DNA of 64,000 nucleotides from Rhizobium subbaraonis (GCF_900220975.1 NZ_OBQD01000008.1:62001-126000); one strand, 5' to 3'; counted from the stretch's first letter, positions 7,772 to 16,686 are shown. Numbers and translations are program-made. Notes: generated by a model not told the origin, from the sequence alone.

Positions 7772-8940
7772 ACATGTCGACCGGCGCAGGTCTGGCGGAG
7801 CGAGCCGCGCGCGTGGCCGCCGTGGCCGAGGCGCACGCCGATGATGTCGATGCAAAGGGCCGCTTTCCGAAGGAGGCGGTCGATGCGATGCGGGCGGAAC
7901 GCCTGCTGTCGATCCAGATTTCGCCAGGTCTCGGCGGCGAAGGCGCGTCGATTTCCGATATCGCCGAGCTCTGCTCGCTCATCGGCCAGGCCTGTGCGGC
8001 GTCGGCCATGGTCTTCGCCATGCACCAGATCAAGGCTTCGAGCCTCGTCTCGCATGGCGAGGACGCGGACTGGCATCGCGCGTTCATGCGTCGCATCTCC
8101 GACGAGCAGCTGCTGCTGGCATCGGCCACAACCGAGGGTGGGATCGGCGGCAACCTCCGCAACAGCATCTGCGCCATCGCGGTCGAGGGCGACCGCTGCC
8201 GGCTGGAGAAGGACGCGACCGTCATCTCCTACGGTGCCTACGCCGATGCAATCCTGATCACCTCGCGCAGCCATCCGGATGCCGCTTCCACCGACCAGGT
8301 GATGACGGTATTCACCAGGGACCAGTACACGCTCGAGCGCACCCATGTCTGGGACACGCTCGGCATGCGTGGCACCTGCTCTGACGGCTATCTCTTCAAG
8401 GGCGAGGCGCCGGCAACCCAGATCCTGCCCAAGCCGTTTGCGGAGATCGCGGCGCAGTCGATGCTGGCGACCTCGCACCTGCTGTGGAGCGCGGTCTGGT
8501 ACGGGATCGCCGTCAACGCCGTGGCCCGCGCGCAGGCTTTCGTGCGCGCTGCGGCGCGCAGGAGCCCCGGTCAGACGCCGCCGGGCGCGCTGCGGCTCGC
8601 CGAAGCCTCAAGCCTGTTGCAGATGTTGAAATCGAATGTCGTCGAGGGCCTGCGGGAATTCGAGGCGGCAAAGGCAGATCCTGACCGGCTCTCGTCGATG
8701 GGTTTTGCCGTCGCCATGAACAATCTCAAGATCGGCTCGTCGGAAACGATCCTGACGATCATCAATCACGCCATGCTGATCTGCGGGATCATGGGCTACA
8801 AGAACGGTACCCCCTTCAGCCTCGGGCGCCATTTGCGCGACGCGCATTCGGCCCAGCTGATGATCTCCAACGATCGCATTCTCGGCAATACGTCCAATCT
8901 CCTGCTTGTCCATAAGCAGGACACCAGTCTCGTGGGGTGA
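7768..8940 (+). CDS. Acyl-CoA dehydrogenase-fold flavoenzyme, unusual active site
   Basis: A 390-residue protein with the acyl-CoA dehydrogenase N-terminal helical, middle beta and C-terminal helical domains; the middle region contains ATTEGGIGG. At the position where many members carry the catalytic Glu in YEGT after the RDA motif, this one reads M365-I366-S367-N368 (RDAHSAQLMISN). So either the base lies elsewhere, as in isovaleryl-CoA dehydrogenase, or the enzyme uses its flavin in another way, such as a monooxygenase of the DszC/nitrososynthase type. It is translationally coupled to the carrier protein (ATGA), so an aminoacyl thioester on that carrier is a reasonable substrate. That is inference. 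Confidence 0.85.
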   Translation: MNMSTGAGLAERAARVAAVAEAHADDVDAKGRFPKEAVDAMRAERLLSIQISPGLGGEGASISDIAELCSLIGQACAASAMVFAMHQIKASSLVSHGEDADWHRAFMRRISDEQLLLASATTEGGIGGNLRNSICAIAVEGDRCRLEKDATVISYGAYADAILITSRSHPDAASTDQVMTVFTRDQYTLERTHVWDTLGMRGTCSDGYLFKGEAPATQILPKPFAEIAAQSMLATSHLLWSAVWYGIAVNAVARAQAFVRAAARRSPGQTPPGALRLAEASSLLQMLKSNVVEGLREFEAAKADPDRLSSMGFAVAMNNLKIGSSETILTIINHAMLICGIMGYKNGTPFSLGRHLRDAHSAQLMISNDRILGNTSNLLLVHKQDTSLVG

Positions 8941-8946
8941 AGCACG

Positions 8947-9858
8947 ATGGATATGCAGACCTCGTTTCTCGACCGGCTTTTCGATGCCGGCCTTCTGATC
9001 GAAACCGGCGTTGAGGGCCTCTACGGCCGCAGCGGCCAGTTCGAGGACGTGATCACAGCCTTCGAGCGCCTGATCGATCGCTTTGGCGGCGCTGATGGCG
9101 CCGAGGCCATGCGCTTTCCGCCGGGCATGAACCGCGCCTTCTTCGAAAAGAGCGGCTACATGAAGAGCTTCCCGCAGCTGGCGGGCACCGTGCATTCCTT
9201 CTGCGGCAACGAACTCGACCACATGAGCCTGCTGCAGTGCATGGAGGTCGGCGAGGAGGACTGGACGAAGGACCAGAAGGCGACCGATATCGTCCTGACG
9301 CCCGCCGCCTGCTATCCGCTTTATCCGACGATCGCACGGCGTGGACTCATTCCGGCGAAGGGCGCGCTCTACGATCTCCAATCCTACTGCTTCCGGCATG
9401 AGCCATCGCAGGATCCGGCGCGCCAGCAGCTGTTCCGCATGCGCGAATATGTCTGCATGGGGACGGAGACGCACGTCACCGATTTCCGCCAGTCCTGGAT
9501 GGACCGCGGTGTGCAGATGATGAAGGACGTCGGCCTCGAGGTGACCATCGATGTCGCCAACGATCCCTTCTTCGGGCGGGCCGGCAGGATGCTGGCCAAC
9601 AACCAGCGCGACCAGAACCTGAAGTTCGAGCTCCTGATCCCGATCACCTCGGTCGCCAAGCCCACCGCCTGCATGAGCTTTAACTACCATCAGGACGCGT
9701 TCGGCTCGAAATGGGGGCTGATGATGGAGGACGGCAGCGTGGCGCACACCGCCTGCGTCGGCTTCGGCCTGGAGCGCATCGCGCTGGCGTTGTTCCACAC
9801 CCACGGCCTCGACGTCGCCGACTGGCCGGAAAACGTCCGCAAGACCCTCTGGGGCTGA
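8947..9858 (+). CDS. Amino acid:[carrier-protein] ligase (truncated seryl-tRNA synthetase homologue)
   Basis: A 303-residue class II synthetase catalytic core without a tRNA-binding arm. Motif 2 shows as FRHE (Arg150-Glu152) with FRMREY, and motif 3 as [11 protein letters not shown] (around Arg277). Cys122, Glu167 and Cys270 match the Cys-Glu-Cys zinc triad of methanogen-type SerRS and of the Bradyrhizobium amino acid:carrier-protein ligases. Those enzymes use ATP to activate glycine or alanine and attach it to the phosphopantetheine of a partner carrier protein, and they do not charge tRNA. The carrier gene lies two genes upstream, as in characterised clusters. The amino acid used here cannot be read from sequence with confidence. 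Confidence 0.92.
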   Translation: MDMQTSFLDRLFDAGLLIETGVEGLYGRSGQFEDVITAFERLIDRFGGADGAEAMRFPPGMNRAFFEKSGYMKSFPQLAGTVHSFCGNELDHMSLLQCMEVGEEDWTKDQKATDIVLTPAACYPLYPTIARRGLIPAKGALYDLQSYCFRHEPSQDPARQQLFRMREYVCMGTETHVTDFRQSWMDRGVQMMKDVGLEVTIDVANDPFFGRAGRMLANNQRDQNLKFELLIPITSVAKPTACMSFNYHQDAFGSKWGLMMEDGSVAHTACVGFGLERIALALFHTHGLDVADWPENVRKTLWG

Positions 9859-9860
9859 CC

Positions 9861-10835
9861 TTGCAGGCACCGAGCGTCTTTCCGGGCCTGGATCCCGCCA
9901 ACCACCGGCCGCACGCGCTTCACGACCAGGAGCGCATGTGGCCGGAAACCAACTGCTATGTCGATCTCTGGATCGAAGTCCTCCACGCGCTGGGGCTCTC
10001 GCCCGAAGCCATGCTCGGCTTCACCCTGACGCAGGATTTCGAGGGCGACCAGTTCACCTTCTTCAAGGTCCCTCTGGAAGATCTCGAGGCGCTGTACGGC
10101 ATTCGCTGTACGGAGCTTGCGGTCTATGACCGGGTGGAGCGGCATGTCGCCGAGCAGATCGGCCGCGGCCGGCTCTGCCTCGTCGAGATGGATAGCTTTT
10201 ACATGCCCGATACGCGCGGTGTCGGCTACCGGCAGGAGCATGGCAAAACGACAGTTGCAATCAACCGGCTCGACCTTGAAGGCCGGGTACTGGACTATTT
10301 CCACAACGCCGGTTTCTTCCGTCTGGAGGGCGAGGATTTCGACGGGCTTTTCCAGATGAACGCATCCGCCGATGCGCTGCCGTTCCTGCCCTATACCGAA
10401 TTTGCCAAGTTTCCTTCGTCCTATCCATCCGAAGCGGACCTGCTTGCGGCTGCCCATCGCCTTTTGCGCTTTCATTTCGCGCGCCGGCCCCGAGAAAATC
10501 CGATCGCCGCCTTTGCCGGCGTTTTCCCGGGACAGGTGCAAGCGGTGGCCGAGCGCCCGTTCGGCTTCTTCCACAAATACGCCTTCAACACGCTACGCCA
10601 GGTCGGCGCCAACTTCGAACTTGCGGCAAGCCATCTCGACTGGCTCGCAGCAGACGGTTCGCTGGCGCCGGCATCGGACGCCGCTCGCCGGATTTCCGAA
10701 GTTGCGAAGTCAGTTCAGTTCCAGCTTGCCCGCGCCGTGACGCGCAAGCGGTTCGAGCCGCTCGCAACTGCACTGGACCCGGCCGTCGAAGCCTGGGAGG
10801 AGCTGATGCAGGTGCTCTCCCGGCACATCGGTTAA
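9861..10835 (+). CDS. DUF1839 family protein (aminoacyl-carrier-protein cassette)
   Basis: A 324-residue protein with conserved-looking blocks ETNCYVDLWIE, GFTLTQDFEGDQFTFFK and VEMDSFYMPDT, which I recognise as DUF1839. This family is repeatedly found next to amino acid:carrier-protein ligases, and its activity is unknown. The natural start is TTG 9861, two bases after the ligase stop, because the family conserves the LDP...H..H.....W.ETNCY stretch that a later ATG (near 9936) would cut. It has no signal peptide or membrane segment. From its position, a role in passing the aminoacyl group from carrier to acceptor is possible but unproven. Confidence 0.8.
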   Translation: MQAPSVFPGLDPANHRPHALHDQERMWPETNCYVDLWIEVLHALGLSPEAMLGFTLTQDFEGDQFTFFKVPLEDLEALYGIRCTELAVYDRVERHVAEQIGRGRLCLVEMDSFYMPDTRGVGYRQEHGKTTVAINRLDLEGRVLDYFHNAGFFRLEGEDFDGLFQMNASADALPFLPYTEFAKFPSSYPSEADLLAAAHRLLRFHFARRPRENPIAAFAGVFPGQVQAVAERPFGFFHKYAFNTLRQVGANFELAASHLDWLAADGSLAPASDAARRISEVAKSVQFQLARAVTRKRFEPLATALDPAVEAWEELMQVLSRHIG

Positions 10836-10848
10836 CCGGAGCGGCAGG

Positions 10849-13305
10849 ATGGGCGATCATAGACGCGAGCACGGCACGAAGCTCGACAGCGGCTGGCGCC
10901 TATGCCTGACGCCGCCTGGCGCGTGGTCTGCCCCCTCAATGCGTACCGCAGAGACGGCCGCTTTTGACGCCCCTGTTCCCGGAACCGTTGCTGGCGCGCT
11001 GGAGCGGGCCGGGTTGTTCGATCGGACGGACCCTGAGCCCTTGATCGACCGGGACGCCTGGTATTTCCTCGACATTGCAGGCGGCGCACCGGGCCCGGCC
11101 GTCCTTGCCCTCGATGGCCTGGCGACCATCGCGGAGGTCTACTGGAACGGCGAGAGGACGCTCTCTACGCGGTCCATGTTCGTCGCCCACGAGATCGCCG
11201 TGACCGTGAGCGGCGATGATCGTCTTGCCATCTGCTTCCGCGCCCTGGCGCCGCATCTCGAACGACGCGGCCCGCGCGCCCGCTGGCGCCCGCAGATGAT
11301 CGTGCCGCAGGGCCTGCGCCTCGTGCGGACCACGCTGCTCGGTCACATGCCGGGCTGGTGCCCGTCGGTACAGGCTGTAGGCCCGTACCGGCCGGTGCGG
11401 CTAAGGCGACCGCAGGAAGCCAAGTTCGAGGATGTGCAGATCCGTGCCGCTCTAGATGATGAGGGAAACGGACATCTTCACGTCTCGTTGCGGGCGGGCG
11501 ATCGCTCTGTCCCCCCGGAACTCTGCTGTGCCGGTTTTCGCGCGACGATGGAGCGGATGCCGGATGGCCGCTGGTCGGGTGACTTGGCCATGGCGGACGT
11601 CGAGCCCTGGTGGCCGCACACGCATGGAAAGCCCGTCCTGCATGCGGTCGAAGTCCGTGTCGCAGGAGACCGGCAGGTGATCGGGCGCACGGGCTTTCGC
11701 CGACTTCATGTCGATCGCGGCCCGGAAGGCTCGGGCTTCTCTCTGCAGGTGAACGGCGTTCCCGTCTTCTGCCGCGGCGCGGTGTGGACGACGGCCGACA
11801 TCGTCGATCTGCCGGGCGACCGGGAACGATACGCACCGTTGCTTCGCCTGGCGAGAGAAGCGGGCATGAACATGCTGCGCATCGGCGGCACGATGACCTA
11901 TGAGGCGAAGGCGTTCTTCGACCTTTGCGATGAGCTCGGCATTCTCGTCTGGCAGGATTTCATGCTGGCGAACTTCGACTACCCCGCTGCCGATCCGGAG
12001 TTCTGCGATCTCCTGCGCGAGGAGGCGAAGCAACTGCTGAGCCGGCTGTCCGCTTCGCCGTCGCTGGCTGTTCTCTGCGGCGGAAGCGAGATGTTCCAGC
12101 AGGCGGCGATGCTGGGCCTTCCGAAGGCCAGCTGGAGCGGTGCGCTGACCGACAATCTTCTGCCGGAAGTGGCGCAAGCGTTGCGTCCGGACGTGCCCTA
12201 CGTTGCCAATTCCCCCTTTGGCGGCGCCATGCCGTTCTCGCCCGATGCCGGGGTTACCCACTACTATGGCGTCGGAGCCTATTCCCGGCCGCTGGAGGAT
12301 GCGCGCCGGGCCGGTGTGCGCTTCGCCGCCGAATCGCTCGCCTTCGCCCATGTGCCGGAGCAGGCCACGCTGGATGCGCATCTGCCCGTTCCCTCGGTCC
12401 ACGATCCACGCTGGAAGGCGCGCGTCCCTCGCGACCGCGGTGCTTCCTGGGATTTCGAGGACGTGCGGGACCATTATCTCGGCCTGCTCTATGACTGCGA
12501 TCCCGCGCGCCTGCGTCGTGAGAATCCGGCTCGTTATCTCGATCTCTCGCGGGCGGTCAGCGGCGAGGTGATGGAGGCGACATTTGCCGAGTGGCGTCGC
12601 CCGCAATCGACCTGCAAGGGCGCGCTGGTCTGGACCCTGCAGGATCTGCTGCCGGGCGCCGGCTGGGGCGTGATCGACGCCACCGGCCTGCCCAAGCCGG
12701 CGTGGCATGCACTTCGGCGCGCGTTCCGGCCGGTGCAGCTTCTGCTGTCCGATGAGGGGACGAACGGGCTGGACCTGCATGTCCTGAATGACACCGACGC
12801 GGAGCGCCGGTTCGTTCTGGAGATCGCCTGCCTGCGCGACGGCCGCCAGCCGGTGGTATCCGGGCGCTGCGAGCTTTCGCTGGATCCACGCAAGGCTACG
12901 ACGATGGCCGCGACCGATCTGTTCGGCGCCTTCTTCGACACGACCTATGCCTTCCGCTTCGGTCCGCCCGCGCATGACGTCACGGTCGCTGTCCTGCGCG
13001 ATCGCGAAACGGCGTCCCCTGTCGCAGAGGCTTTCCATTTCCCGCAAGGACGTGCCAGCGCGCTGCATCCGGCAACGGCGACAGTCGTGCTCGAGGAGAT
13101 CGACGGACGCTGGCTGTTGCAGATTTCGTCGGACCGGCTCCTCCAGTCCGTGCATATCGATTGCCCAGGATTTTTGCCGTCCGATAACTGGTTCCATCTC
13201 GCGCCGGGCACGCCACGCGCAATTTGCCTGACCGGGACCGGCGGGCTGGAGCGCCCGACGGGCGAGGTCGGTGCACTGAATCTGCCCGGCACTTTGTCGT
13301 TCTAG
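10849..13305 (+). CDS. Glycoside hydrolase family 2-like protein (beta-mannosidase-type)
   Basis: An 818-residue protein with the GH2 layout: N-terminal jelly roll, immunoglobulin-like domain, TIM barrel (VNGVPVFCRGAVWTTAD, GMNMLRIGG, LCDELGILVWQDFMLANFDYP) and C-terminal beta domains. The acid/base region reads CGGSE (Glu414) instead of the usual NNE, and the nucleophile region reads FAAES (Glu495) instead of VSEFG-like. Both glutamates are present but their surroundings have changed. No signal peptide is seen, so it should act in the cytoplasm, which is odd for trimming an exported polymer. It starts 13 bases after DUF1839 and is the last gene of the rightward operon. Confidence 0.82.
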   Translation: MGDHRREHGTKLDSGWRLCLTPPGAWSAPSMRTAETAAFDAPVPGTVAGALERAGLFDRTDPEPLIDRDAWYFLDIAGGAPGPAVLALDGLATIAEVYWNGERTLSTRSMFVAHEIAVTVSGDDRLAICFRALAPHLERRGPRARWRPQMIVPQGLRLVRTTLLGHMPGWCPSVQAVGPYRPVRLRRPQEAKFEDVQIRAALDDEGNGHLHVSLRAGDRSVPPELCCAGFRATMERMPDGRWSGDLAMADVEPWWPHTHGKPVLHAVEVRVAGDRQVIGRTGFRRLHVDRGPEGSGFSLQVNGVPVFCRGAVWTTADIVDLPGDRERYAPLLRLAREAGMNMLRIGGTMTYEAKAFFDLCDELGILVWQDFMLANFDYPAADPEFCDLLREEAKQLLSRLSASPSLAVLCGGSEMFQQAAMLGLPKASWSGALTDNLLPEVAQALRPDVPYVANSPFGGAMPFSPDAGVTHYYGVGAYSRPLEDARRAGVRFAAESLAFAHVPEQATLDAHLPVPSVHDPRWKARVPRDRGASWDFEDVRDHYLGLLYDCDPARLRRENPARYLDLSRAVSGEVMEATFAEWRRPQSTCKGALVWTLQDLLPGAGWGVIDATGLPKPAWHALRRAFRPVQLLLSDEGTNGLDLHVLNDTDAERRFVLEIACLRDGRQPVVSGRCELSLDPRKATTMAATDLFGAFFDTTYAFRFGPPAHDVTVAVLRDRETASPVAEAFHFPQGRASALHPATATVVLEEIDGRWLLQISSDRLLQSVHIDCPGFLPSDNWFHLAPGTPRAICLTGTGGLERPTGEVGALNLPGTLSF

Positions 13306-13351
13306 TTTCAAGGACGCCGCCAGAAACTGAGGCTGGAAGGCTTCGCCGGCG

Positions 13352-15166
13352 CTATTTCGCCGCCGCGAGCGCCATTTCGAGGATATGCCGCCGCAGAAAG
13401 GTTTTCGCGTCCGGTGGAGACATGTTGTGGTCTGCGCCCTGCACGATCTCGACGGTGACGCCCGGATAGGCCTTGATGCCCGTCCCGTCCGCGCCGAAAT
13501 AGGCGTGGTAGCGTTCCAGTCCGACGTCGGTTTCGCTGTAGATCAGCCGCATCGGAACGTGCCGCTCCGAAAGTCTGCCAAAAGACGCATGCACCGCATG
13601 CCTCAGCCGGCCGAATTTCGACAGCCGCCAGAAGATGCTAGGTGCCGAGCGTGCGACGCGGCTGCCAAGCTGGCGGCATATGTTGCCAGCCGCCCGCCGG
13701 ATGTCGATCTCGCCGGAGGCCAGCCGCCTGAACGTGTCCGCACGCAGGGCCCGCTTGCGGTAATCGCCAAGGGAACGCGGGTTGTAGCGCAGCGCCTCCT
13801 CGACGTTCTCGTCCTCGTCCCACACGAAAGTGAACGGATTGACGGCAACGACGCCGAGGCAACGCTCTTCCTCCAGTGCGCTGCGGAAGGCGAGATAGGC
13901 CCCGCTACAGCGCCCGGCGAGCACGGCAGGCCCGAGCCCGCGTCCGCCAAGAAGGTCGAAGGCCGCACGCACGTCGTCCTGCTGGCCGGCGGAAAAGAGC
14001 ACCTGCCCCGGAGCGTCGGCAACCGGCGGACTGTCGCCGACATTGGCCGCGTCGAAGCGCAGGGACACGACGCCGTTTGAGGCCAGGTACCGCGCGGTTT
14101 CCACGGTGGAGCGCGCCCAGCCAGCCTGCCGGTCGTAGGCCGTACCGAGAAGCACGACCGCGGCGCCACGCCGCTCACCCTTCGGCAGGCAGAGCGTCCC
14201 GAACAGCCGGTGCCGGGGCCCGAAGCGGATCGGCTCCTCGCAGAATTCGTCGCCCTCCACGATTGTCGGAGCGGGGGGCATTGCAGGATGGACGGCGGTG
14301 CCTGTGTCCGCGGCCAGCGAGGCGACCCAGGCGGCAACGGCGGTCGCCACCGCCTCCGGCTGCCTTGCGATGGTGGGATTCGACACGAGATCGTCGTAGC
14401 CGTCATAGTCGCGGCGGGTCACGGTCGCACCGAGGCTCTCCAGCCGATCGGCGAACGCAGCTTCGTTGTCCCGCGCGGCACGATGAACGACGAGCACGGA
14501 CCGGGCCGGGATCGCCTCGATGGCCTGAATGCTGAGACCCCGGACGGCGGCTGCGATCTCCCCCGGCATGACCAGCCCGGCGATCGACACTTTTGCGGCA
14601 ATGCGCTGTTCGTCGCTCAGTCCGAGGCCGTCATCGACCATTTTCGACCAGGCGGCGAGTTCGCGCAGGTAGAAACGGCCGCTGATGACGGGTGCCATCA
14701 GGACGGCACCTTCGACGGGACCGAGACTGCCGGCATTCAGGGCGGCAAAGGTCGCACCAAGTCCATGCCCGACGAGGATCAGTCGGGAAGCGCCGGAAAG
14801 CCGGCGAAGCTCGGCCGCGGCCGCCTCGATCGCCGCCTCCCATACCGGAAGACCACCGGGAAATTCCATGTCGTCGGGCGCGTCGCCGGTGCCGGGGTAG
14901 TCGAAACGCAGGCTGGAAACCCCTGACGCGGCAAAGCGCTCGGCGAGATCGCGCCAGAGCTTGCGCGTGCACATTTCCTCGAAACCCCAGGGGCTGAGGA
15001 AGAGCACCGCGCAATCCGACGGCGCCGTCCCCGCCATTGCGGGTGTGTAGTGCCCGACCGTCCTGCTGAAGGATACGGGCATCGAAGCCGAACCCGGCTC
15101 CCAGGATAGTGTATCGAAGCTGTCGGCGGTTTCCTCTTTCGTGACGTAAAGCATCTGGCAAGTCAC
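13352..15166 (-). CDS. Tandem alpha/beta hydrolase: dead N-domain, Cys-type C-domain
   Basis: A 604-residue protein made of two alpha/beta-hydrolase domains (about residues 50-285 and 305-600). In the first, the nucleophile elbow reads G133-H-G-L-G137, so the serine is missing. In the second it reads G418-R-C-S-G422, with Cys420 as nucleophile, Asp547 and His580 (GADHNM) as likely partners. Cysteine boxes of this form occur in acyl transferases such as PHA synthases and in some dienelactone hydrolases. The GTG start at 15166 overlaps the flippase stop; ATG 15154 is an alternative. It belongs to the leftward group GT2-flippase-hydrolase, facing the carrier-protein operon, and could transfer or remove an acyl group on the glycan. 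Confidence 0.8.
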   Translation of the reverse strand: MTCQMLYVTKEETADSFDTLSWEPGSASMPVSFSRTVGHYTPAMAGTAPSDCAVLFLSPWGFEEMCTRKLWRDLAERFAASGVSSLRFDYPGTGDAPDDMEFPGGLPVWEAAIEAAAAELRRLSGASRLILVGHGLGATFAALNAGSLGPVEGAVLMAPVISGRFYLRELAAWSKMVDDGLGLSDEQRIAAKVSIAGLVMPGEIAAAVRGLSIQAIEAIPARSVLVVHRAARDNEAAFADRLESLGATVTRRDYDGYDDLVSNPTIARQPEAVATAVAAWVASLAADTGTAVHPAMPPAPTIVEGDEFCEEPIRFGPRHRLFGTLCLPKGERRGAAVVLLGTAYDRQAGWARSTVETARYLASNGVVSLRFDAANVGDSPPVADAPGQVLFSAGQQDDVRAAFDLLGGRGLGPAVLAGRCSGAYLAFRSALEEERCLGVVAVNPFTFVWDEDENVEEALRYNPRSLGDYRKRALRADTFRRLASGEIDIRRAAGNICRQLGSRVARSAPSIFWRLSKFGRLRHAVHASFGRLSERHVPMRLIYSETDVGLERYHAYFGADGTGIKAYPGVTVEIVQGADHNMSPPDAKTFLRRHILEMALAAAK

Positions 15167-16686
15167 TCCGCGGGAGCATTCGCCTTCGCCCCGGCGACGA
15201 AGGACAAGCCGCGTCGAAGCGGGGCAAGGCGGGCGGACGATCGCGAGAGCACCATGTCGAGAACATGTGCATCCGCCGGATCGACCGCGCGCAGGAGGCG
15301 CAGGGCTGCGGCATATCCCAGCGCGCCGGCGAGAACACCCGCCGCCAGCCCTGCAAAACCGCGGACGATGTCGGTCACGGCGAAGGCCGCGAGAGCGCAG
15401 ACTGCCGCAGCTGCCGCCACCTTGCCGACCGTCAGCGCAAGCCTGGGCGACATGTCGGCGCTCTTCATGCTGCGAAGGAGGAGGACGCAGATCAGCAGGA
15501 AGACGCCGCCGCGCACCAGCGCACCACCTGCGCCCCCGAACTGCGGAATGACGGCGATGCAGCCGATGAGCATGGCCAGAGCGCCGATGCCCGTCGTCAC
15601 CAGCCTGATGCCGATGCGATCCATGGAGTAGAGGTACTGCGTCGTCAGCTGGCTGAAGACGAAGGCCGGCGAGCCGGCGGCGAGGATCGCGACAATGAGA
15701 CCGCTCGGCCTGAAACTCTCCCCGTAGATCGTCACGACGAGCGGTTCGGCGATGGCGGCAAGGCCGAAGCAGAGCGGAAAGGTGATGTAGGCGAAGCTGC
15801 GCGTGACGGCGGCGAAGATGCCGGCCGGCAGGACGCCGTCGGAGCCTTCACGGCTATGGACATAGAACGGCAGCAGGCTGCCCGTCAGTTGCACCGGCAG
15901 TTGCAGCGCCAGATTGGCAAGCGACAGCGCCACGGCGTAGAAGCCAACGTCCTCCAGGCTCCGAAACTGCTGGAGAAAGAAGAGCTCGGGCCGGTTCAGG
16001 AACACCGCGCTCAGGACGAATTCGAAGAACAGGACGGCCGACGACGATATCAGCGCCTTCGGGGCAAAGCCGGCGCTGTTGCGCGGCGCCAGCACAATCC
16101 CGAGCGCAAAGGCAAAGGGTGCGGCCTGACCGGCGATATAGCCAAGCAACGCGCCTTCCACGCCCCAGCCGACGGCGCCAGCGATGACGAGAACGAGTTG
16201 CAGGATCGACGAAACAACCGTGATGCGGAAGAAGGCGGAAACCCGCTGCTCGCCGAGCAGATAGTTCTTGGTCAGCGCCCCGATCGACTGCACGAAGAGA
16301 AGCGCGCCTGTAAGGATGACGATGCTTTCCGGTGTGCCGATCACCGCTTCGCGCTCGGCTTCCCACGAAACGGACGCATAGAGGATCACGAGCAGGACGG
16401 TGGAGACAAGGACTGGCAAGGCGATATAGGCGGCGAAACCGCGCCGGTCCTGGGTGCCAAGGCCACGCGCCTTCAGCTGCGGAAGGCAGCGCATCAAGAG
16501 CACACCGGTTCCCAGTTCGGCGACGAGCGCGCCGGTCGTGGCGACCCAGAGCGCAAAGGCGACGGTACCGTTCGCCTCGGGCCCTAGCAGGCGGGCGATG
16601 GCGATCGAGCAGGCAAAGCCGGTCACGAGCAGCAGCATTCCCGCCGCCGCGTTCGTGATCGAATTCGACATGATGCCCTTGCTCAT
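15163..16686 (-). CDS. Polysaccharide flippase, Wzx/MATE-like
   Basis: A 507-residue membrane protein with some twelve to fourteen hydrophobic segments and the MOP-superfamily start (AAAGMLLLVTGFACSIAIARLLGPEANG). Proteins of this group flip undecaprenyl-diphosphate-linked repeat units to the periplasm, where a Wzy polymerase uses them. With the Wzy-like and GumC-like proteins encoded at 3.8-7.1 kb, a Wzx/Wzy-dependent pathway is almost complete; the initiating phosphoglycosyl transferase and the outer-membrane exporter are not in the window. It overlaps the hydrolase gene downstream by 4 bases. Confidence 0.87.
   Translation of the reverse strand: MSKGIMSNSITNAAAGMLLLVTGFACSIAIARLLGPEANGTVAFALWVATTGALVAELGTGVLLMRCLPQLKARGLGTQDRRGFAAYIALPVLVSTVLLVILYASVSWEAEREAVIGTPESIVILTGALLFVQSIGALTKNYLLGEQRVSAFFRITVVSSILQLVLVIAGAVGWGVEGALLGYIAGQAAPFAFALGIVLAPRNSAGFAPKALISSSAVLFFEFVLSAVFLNRPELFFLQQFRSLEDVGFYAVALSLANLALQLPVQLTGSLLPFYVHSREGSDGVLPAGIFAAVTRSFAYITFPLCFGLAAIAEPLVVTIYGESFRPSGLIVAILAAGSPAFVFSQLTTQYLYSMDRIGIRLVTTGIGALAMLIGCIAVIPQFGGAGGALVRGGVFLLICVLLLRSMKSADMSPRLALTVGKVAAAAAVCALAAFAVTDIVRGFAGLAAGVLAGALGYAAALRLLRAVDPADAHVLDMVLSRSSARLAPLRRGLSFVAGAKANAPAE

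Noticed and set aside
7768-8940. A beta-oxidation acyl-CoA dehydrogenase
   Set aside because: The catalytic Glu position is Ile and no other fatty-acid genes are near; the operon points to an aminoacyl carrier substrate.
8947-9858. Seryl-tRNA synthetase (first impression from motifs 2 and 3)
   Set aside because: The protein is only 303 residues with no tRNA-binding arm, has the zinc triad and sits beside a carrier protein, so amino acid:carrier-protein ligase fits better.
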